Below the pieces are notes generated by a model, which saw only the letters and a list, made by a program, of their open reading frames with translations, was not told where the DNA came from and ran no database searches. From assembly GCA_021817125.1 (NCBI GenBank), contig JAKAWC010000008.1:1-37031 (forward strand): 37,031 nucleotides of DNA. The letters run 5' to 3'. Position 1 is the stretch's first letter, and each line of letters starts with the position of its first letter. Source of the DNA: Microcaldota archaeon. GTDB lineage: Archaea; Micrarchaeota; Micrarchaeia; Micrarchaeales; CABMGC01. A program made the translations under genes and the position numbers. This document shows, piece after piece, positions 36,990-37,031 of this stretch.

Positions 36990-37031
36990 AAGAGAAAGGC
37001 GACTCTAGGTATAAGAGGTTTATTGAAACGG
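36986..37031 (+). CDS. 5' end of an unidentified gene, cut by the window edge
   Basis: ATG 36986 opens a frame to the edge: MKEKGDSRYKRFIET. Too short to classify. The start codon is inside the 3' arm of a perfect hairpin and overlaps the stop of the candidate leader peptide, so translation may depend on ribosomes melting that stem. Confidence 0.5.
   Translation, partial: MKEKGDSRYKRFIET

Overview
The window is chromosomal DNA of an archaeon. Evidence: archaeal-type ribosomal proteins uL30 and uL15, a beta-CASP RNase of the aCPSF2 type, a Hef-type helicase, a COG1340 coiled-coil protein, DUF929, tRNA genes without encoded CCA, and many genes preceded by a TATA-like box 24-30 nt upstream of the start codon (leaderless or nearly so). 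The many short orphan genes, the Hef helicase without its nuclease half and the break-up of the usual ribosomal cluster (no secY after uL15) fit a small-genome DPANN archaeon, perhaps Micrarchaeota-like. That lineage call is inference; no marker phylogeny was possible.

Layout. 1-6.1 kb: an unrecognised repeat-bearing ORF, uL30, uL15, a GT4 glycosyltransferase overlapping a coiled-coil gene that has no AUG start, an aCPSF2-like RNase, and convergent to it an acylphosphatase and a DUF218 protein. 6.1-14.0 kb: an integrated mobile element of about 7.9 kb. A 13-bp direct repeat bounds it; one copy lies in the 3' end of tRNA-Gly(UCC), the other just upstream of the DUF218 gene. It carries a tyrosine integrase next to the tRNA, a DNA methyltransferase and a convergent EVE-like/zinc-ribbon/PD-(D/E)XK nuclease (probable restriction-modification), two ribbon-helix-helix genes, a FtsK/HerA-type membrane ATPase with a nuclease-like tail, a possible OB-fold protein, a DUF457-type membrane protein, two miniature membrane proteins and a 290-bp GC-rich, densely base-paired non-coding block containing two GCGAAGC mini-hairpins.

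14.0-21.2 kb: two tRNA-Gly genes flanking an unknown gene, a long coiled-coil protein, a small paralogous family member, a LUD/ATP-grasp ligase/dihydrofolate reductase operon that reads as a possible folate module, an ABC exporter and tRNA-Phe. 21.2-26.7 kb: Hef helicase, a double-wHTH Lrp-type regulator, a DMT-family transporter, a structured leader with a tiny ORF, and two small genes including the second member of the paralogous family. 26.7-30.3 kb: an extracytoplasmic folding operon (DUF929 thioredoxin-like, VKOR, parvulin), then a GT4/GT2 glycosyltransferase pair.

30.3-37.0 kb: mostly orphan archaeal genes (helical protein, rhodanese-like, HerA-like ATPase, an NTAN1/CheD-like protein, an alpha-helical repeat protein), then a large membrane-anchored, sequon- and cysteine-rich surface protein that is a plausible client of the folding operon and glycosyltransferases. 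At the end is the start of another gene behind two perfect hairpins and an apparent 8-codon leader peptide.

The most interesting parts are the tRNA-bounded element with its structured GC block and unusual nuclease, the leader arrangement at the right edge, and the putative folate operon.
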